From NCBI RefSeq assembly GCF_014903745.1, contig NZ_JACVXA010000007.1, forward strand, positions 54,080 to 118,079: a stretch of DNA of 64,000 bases. Reading direction: 5' to 3'. This stretch comes from Mangrovicoccus algicola (GTDB taxonomy: Bacteria > Pseudomonadota > Alphaproteobacteria > Rhodobacterales > Rhodobacteraceae). The position numbers were made by a program, and so were the translations under genes. This document shows, piece by piece, positions 61,679 to 64,000 of the stretch. The notes below the pieces were generated by a model, which searched no databases, was not told where the DNA came from, and saw only the letters and a program-made list of their open reading frames with translations. Position 1 is the first letter of the stretch. Each line of letters starts with the position of its first letter.

Positions 61679-62833
61679 TCATGACACGGAAAGCGCCGGA
61701 CCGGGGAGCCGTGGCATAGGTCCGATAACAGGGGAAGGCGGAACAGCAGTCTCCTGCGACGCGCTGAGCAGCTGATCCAGGGTCAGGGACCCGGTTTCCC
61801 AATGCTTCACCAGCTGGCGCAGGTATCCCCCGGGATTGTGCAGGCGTTCATGGCGTTCCAGCACGGTCCCCAGCAGCACCGAGGCGGCCGCCGGTCCCAT
61901 GCGTCGGTGCGCCTCGGACCAGGCCCGGCGGCTGTCGGGAAGCATCGCGGCGGCATCATCGAGGGCGCGGTCGATATCCGGTGCAGTGGCGCAGTTTCCA
62001 AGAATGCGGGTCAACCGGGGCAGACGGTCTTCGATCTCGCTCGGTGTCGATGCGTTTCGTTTCAGGTGGGTATTCTGGTTTTCTGAGATTTGGTGCTCTT
62101 TGTGTCGCTCATTCCGGGCGTCTGTCCCGCTCATATCCGCGGTATCGCGCCGGGTTCGGGCCTTGTCGCAGGCCTCGCGCAGTTCGGCGAGAAGCTGGTC
62201 CAGTTCGGCCGGGTCGGGTTTGCGGCGGAGCCGACGCTGGAAACCGGCAATGTCCGGATTGGCGCCGGTTGGTCCGTGCCGCGGGTCGTTGCGCAATTCG
62301 CGCAGCGCGCGCAGGGACGCCGCGCAGGCATCGCGCTTGACGGCCGTCTCCGCGGCCTGCCGATCGAGCCGGGCGCGTGTTTCGGCAAGCTCCCCGCGGC
62401 GGCGCATCATCGGCGACAGATCAATTCCGTAGCTTCGCAGCGGTTCCCCCCCTGCCCCGCACCGGCGGAACCTCTTGCGGTTGGGGGCCATGCGCCGCAG
62501 CACCAGCCCGTGATGCTCGGCCCGGCGGATGCAGCGGTTGACCGTGCTGTCGCCGGATCGTCCCATCCGCCCGGCAATGGCGGCGTTGGAGGCGAAGACA
62601 ATGCAGGCCCCGTCCCGATCCGCGACCAGCGCCGCCCCGGGCACGAAACTCAGCAGCACTTCCAGGAAATGCACATCCGTTCCGTTCAGGCCCAGTTCCG
62701 GCGCGCAGGCCTTCAGAGGGTCCAGCAGGTCACGCCACTTGTTGGGAACCGGCGCAGGGGCCGTCCCGGTACCGGTCGCCTCTGGCAATACCGGTCTGGC
62801 CCGCGGGATCGCGGGTTGGGTTGCTTCGGTCAT
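61679..62833 (-). CDS. repC: RepC-type plasmid replication initiator
   Basis: 384 residues. The N-terminal RepC domain is visible (LGLNGTDVHFLEVLLSFVPG, IVFASNAAIAGRMGRSGDST, VNRCIRRAEHHGLVLRRMAP, then SYGIDLSPMMRRRGELAE). The C-terminal domain ends with RLHNPGGYLRQLVKHW. In repABC plasmids RepC is the initiator and the origin lies inside repC; here an AT-richer stretch at about 62040-62110 within the gene is the matching candidate. Unlike repABC operons, no repA/repB precedes it on its strand; a parA gene is divergent instead. Confidence 0.88.
   Translation of the reverse strand: MTEATQPAIPRARPVLPEATGTGTAPAPVPNKWRDLLDPLKACAPELGLNGTDVHFLEVLLSFVPGAALVADRDGACIVFASNAAIAGRMGRSGDSTVNRCIRRAEHHGLVLRRMAPNRKRFRRCGAGGEPLRSYGIDLSPMMRRRGELAETRARLDRQAAETAVKRDACAASLRALRELRNDPRHGPTGANPDIAGFQRRLRRKPDPAELDQLLAELREACDKARTRRDTADMSGTDARNERHKEHQISENQNTHLKRNASTPSEIEDRLPRLTRILGNCATAPDIDRALDDAAAMLPDSRRAWSEAHRRMGPAAASVLLGTVLERHERLHNPGGYLRQLVKHWETGSLTLDQLLSASQETAVPPSPVIGPMPRLPGPALSVS
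62040..62110. other. AT-richer stretch inside repC, possible oriV
   Basis: A local drop in G+C (TTTCGTTTC, TATTCTGGTTTTCTGAGATT, GCTCTTTGTG) in an otherwise G+C-rich gene. In repABC plasmids the replication origin is an AT-rich region in the middle of repC. The assignment here is by analogy only. Confidence 0.35.
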
Positions 62834-63278
62834 GTTCGTGTCACGGGGCCCCGGGAAAACGGCAATATCCGGCCAACCGCCCGTCAGGCGTTGTTGACTT
62901 TCGAATCTCCGGGGGCCATGCTCAAGGTGCTAAATCGAGATGGGGCGTCCGGAGAAATCTGGCGCCTCTTTCTTTTCGGCCTGCTGTGCCTCCTTGCTGC
63001 TCGCTGCCTTGCCGGCCGACTCGGTTGTTCCCGATTCTCTGGCCTTGAGGCAGAGTTTAGCCATCGGTCCCGGATTTTGTCAAACTTTGACCAATACCGG
63101 GATCAGCCTCCCTGTGACCCTGCCCCTCCCCCCATCTGTGCGCAGGCTGAAGCTTGAATCCGCAGCATGTTGTTGCCGGGCGGCAATTTTGCCAAATCCG
63201 GGATTTCTCGATTTTCGGGGTTTGGATTTTTGTAAATCCCGATATTCTCCGACCCAACGAAATGGCGGGATCAGGGCA
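62834..63278. promoter_or_regulatory. repC/parA divergent control region with palindromes
   Basis: 445 bases without a gene. Features seen: GTCAAACTTTGAC (63079-63091), a perfect odd palindrome nested in TCCCGG (63068-63073) and CCGGGA (63097-63102); TTGCCGGGCGGCAA (63173-63186), a perfect palindrome overlapping GGCAA/TTGCC arms (63182-63193); and GGGATTT (63200-63206) facing AAATCCC (63234-63240). The last 100 bases before parA are AT-rich. These are candidates for the parA promoter/operator, a parS centromere or incompatibility elements. Confidence 0.5.
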
Positions 63279-64000
63279 ATGGATGATCACACGACACTGA
63301 GGATGATGAACGAGGCGAGCCTGCAGCAGCAGCAGGCTGTGCGCGAGCAGACCTTCTCTCCGGATGATACCAAGCAGCTGCGGCGGTTCTCGACCTGGGA
63401 AGTGGCGAATTTCATCTTCGGGGTGAACCAGGACACGTTCCGCAAGCGGCTGATGGACCAGCCCGAGCTGCCGCAGGGCACGGTGGAGAAATCGAACGGC
63501 CAGCGCTGGTTCACCATCGACGAGATCACCCGGCTGCGGCGCGGTCTGAAATTCAAGAATACCTCGCTGGTGCCCCCGCGCCCGCGGGGCCGCGCGCTGC
63601 GGGTCGGCGTGGCGAATTTCAAGGGCGGCGTCGGCAAGACCGTGGTGGCGCAGCACCTGGCCCATGCCGCCGCGCTGGACGGGTATCGCGTGCTGGTGAT
63701 CGATTTCGACCCGCAGGCGACGCTGACCCATTCCATGGGGCTGACCGCGGTCAGCGAGGAACAGACCGTCTGGGGGATCATGTGCCGCGACCTGTGCAAG
63801 GAGGCGGACCGCATCGTCGAGACCTATGACGACCCCGAGGACTGCCCCTACCCCGCCTCCTACGAGCTGCCCGAGGACGTGCAGTCGATCGGCCGCCAGA
63901 AATTCGGCGATTTCATCCTGCCGACCTGCTGGGGCCGCTCGATCCACATCATCCCCTCCTGCGCCAACGCCGCCTTCGTGGAATTCGCCTCGGCGCAGTA
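63279..64000 (+). CDS. parA: Plasmid partition ATPase ParA (RepA-like), 3' end cut
   Basis: The first 240 codons are in the window; no stop is reached. N-terminal residues 35-90 form a MerR-like DNA-binding segment (RRFSTWEVANFIFGVNQDTF, RWFTIDEITRLRRG), typical of large plasmid ParA proteins that repress their own operon. The deviant Walker A KGGVGKT is at residues 115-121, followed by Walker A' region VLVIDFDPQATLTHSMGL. It partners a ParB, presumably encoded just past the window. CAGGG is the weak ribosome site before the ATG. Divergent from repC. Confidence 0.92.
   Translation, partial: MDDHTTLRMMNEASLQQQQAVREQTFSPDDTKQLRRFSTWEVANFIFGVNQDTFRKRLMDQPELPQGTVEKSNGQRWFTIDEITRLRRGLKFKNTSLVPPRPRGRALRVGVANFKGGVGKTVVAQHLAHAAALDGYRVLVIDFDPQATLTHSMGLTAVSEEQTVWGIMCRDLCKEADRIVETYDDPEDCPYPASYELPEDVQSIGRQKFGDFILPTCWGRSIHIIPSCANAAFVEFASAQ

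Noticed and set aside
1..64000. tRNA, rRNA, insertion sequence, transposase or phage genes
   Set aside because: None was recognised on either strand despite the accessory character of the region.

Overview
The window is very G+C-rich DNA with dense, often translationally coupled operons (many 4-base ATGA/GTGA overlaps and 1-base gaps). Protein families point to an alphaproteobacterium of the Rhodobacterales (Paracoccus/Roseobacter type): an EnuR/UehABC/EutABCD ectoine locus, TRAP and TAXI transporters, a PmtA-like methyltransferase and a RepC-type replication initiator facing a plasmid ParA. The RepC/ParA pair at the right end and the wholly accessory gene content suggest an extrachromosomal replicon (large plasmid or chromid). 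This is inference; no rRNA, tRNA or core housekeeping operon is seen.

Layout. 1-3.5 kb: end of an RND efflux adaptor and its pump. 3.5-8.5 kb (minus): dienelactone hydrolase, a PmtA-like methyltransferase, then three exported proteins led by a caspase-fold/Sel1/peptidoglycan-binding protein with a beta-barrel candidate. 8.8-12.6 kb: CitMHS transporter, a two-piece AtuA system and a LysR regulator. 12.7-22 kb: carbohydrate ABC importer with LacI repressor, GH105-type unsaturated-uronyl hydrolase and an unassigned 850-residue protein, divergent from its binding protein; shared LacI-type operator motifs lie at the divergent start. 22.1-25.6 kb: SH3 protein and a BtuFCD-type importer under a clear cobalamin riboswitch. 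25.7-30.2 kb: TetR, TAXI-TRAP importer and a LigI-like lactonase.

30.2-42.6 kb: ectoine/5-hydroxyectoine import and breakdown. The minus arm runs enuR, uehABC, usp, eutABCD. The plus arm runs asnC, ssd, atf. EutE/DoeB, the deacetylase normally between EutD and the transaminase, is absent. 42.6-42.9 kb: an AT-rich intergenic region with a perfect palindrome and a possible small RNA ending in a strong terminator.

42.9-54 kb: winged-helix/membrane protein pair, TetR with MFS pump, CurA-like reductase, and a five-gene minus operon resembling a rearranged E. coli ydjXYZ-ynjABCDEF locus, in which the TVP38 membrane domain is fused to a flavin disulfide oxidoreductase. 54-61.4 kb: inositol-phosphatase family enzyme, BisC-like molybdoenzyme, YegD-like Hsp70, a repeat-bearing intergenic stretch, then a coupled rhodanese, YeeE/TsuA-like transporter and 54-residue peptide. 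61.7-64 kb: repC (minus) and parA (plus, cut by the window end) flank a 445-base spacer rich in palindromes.
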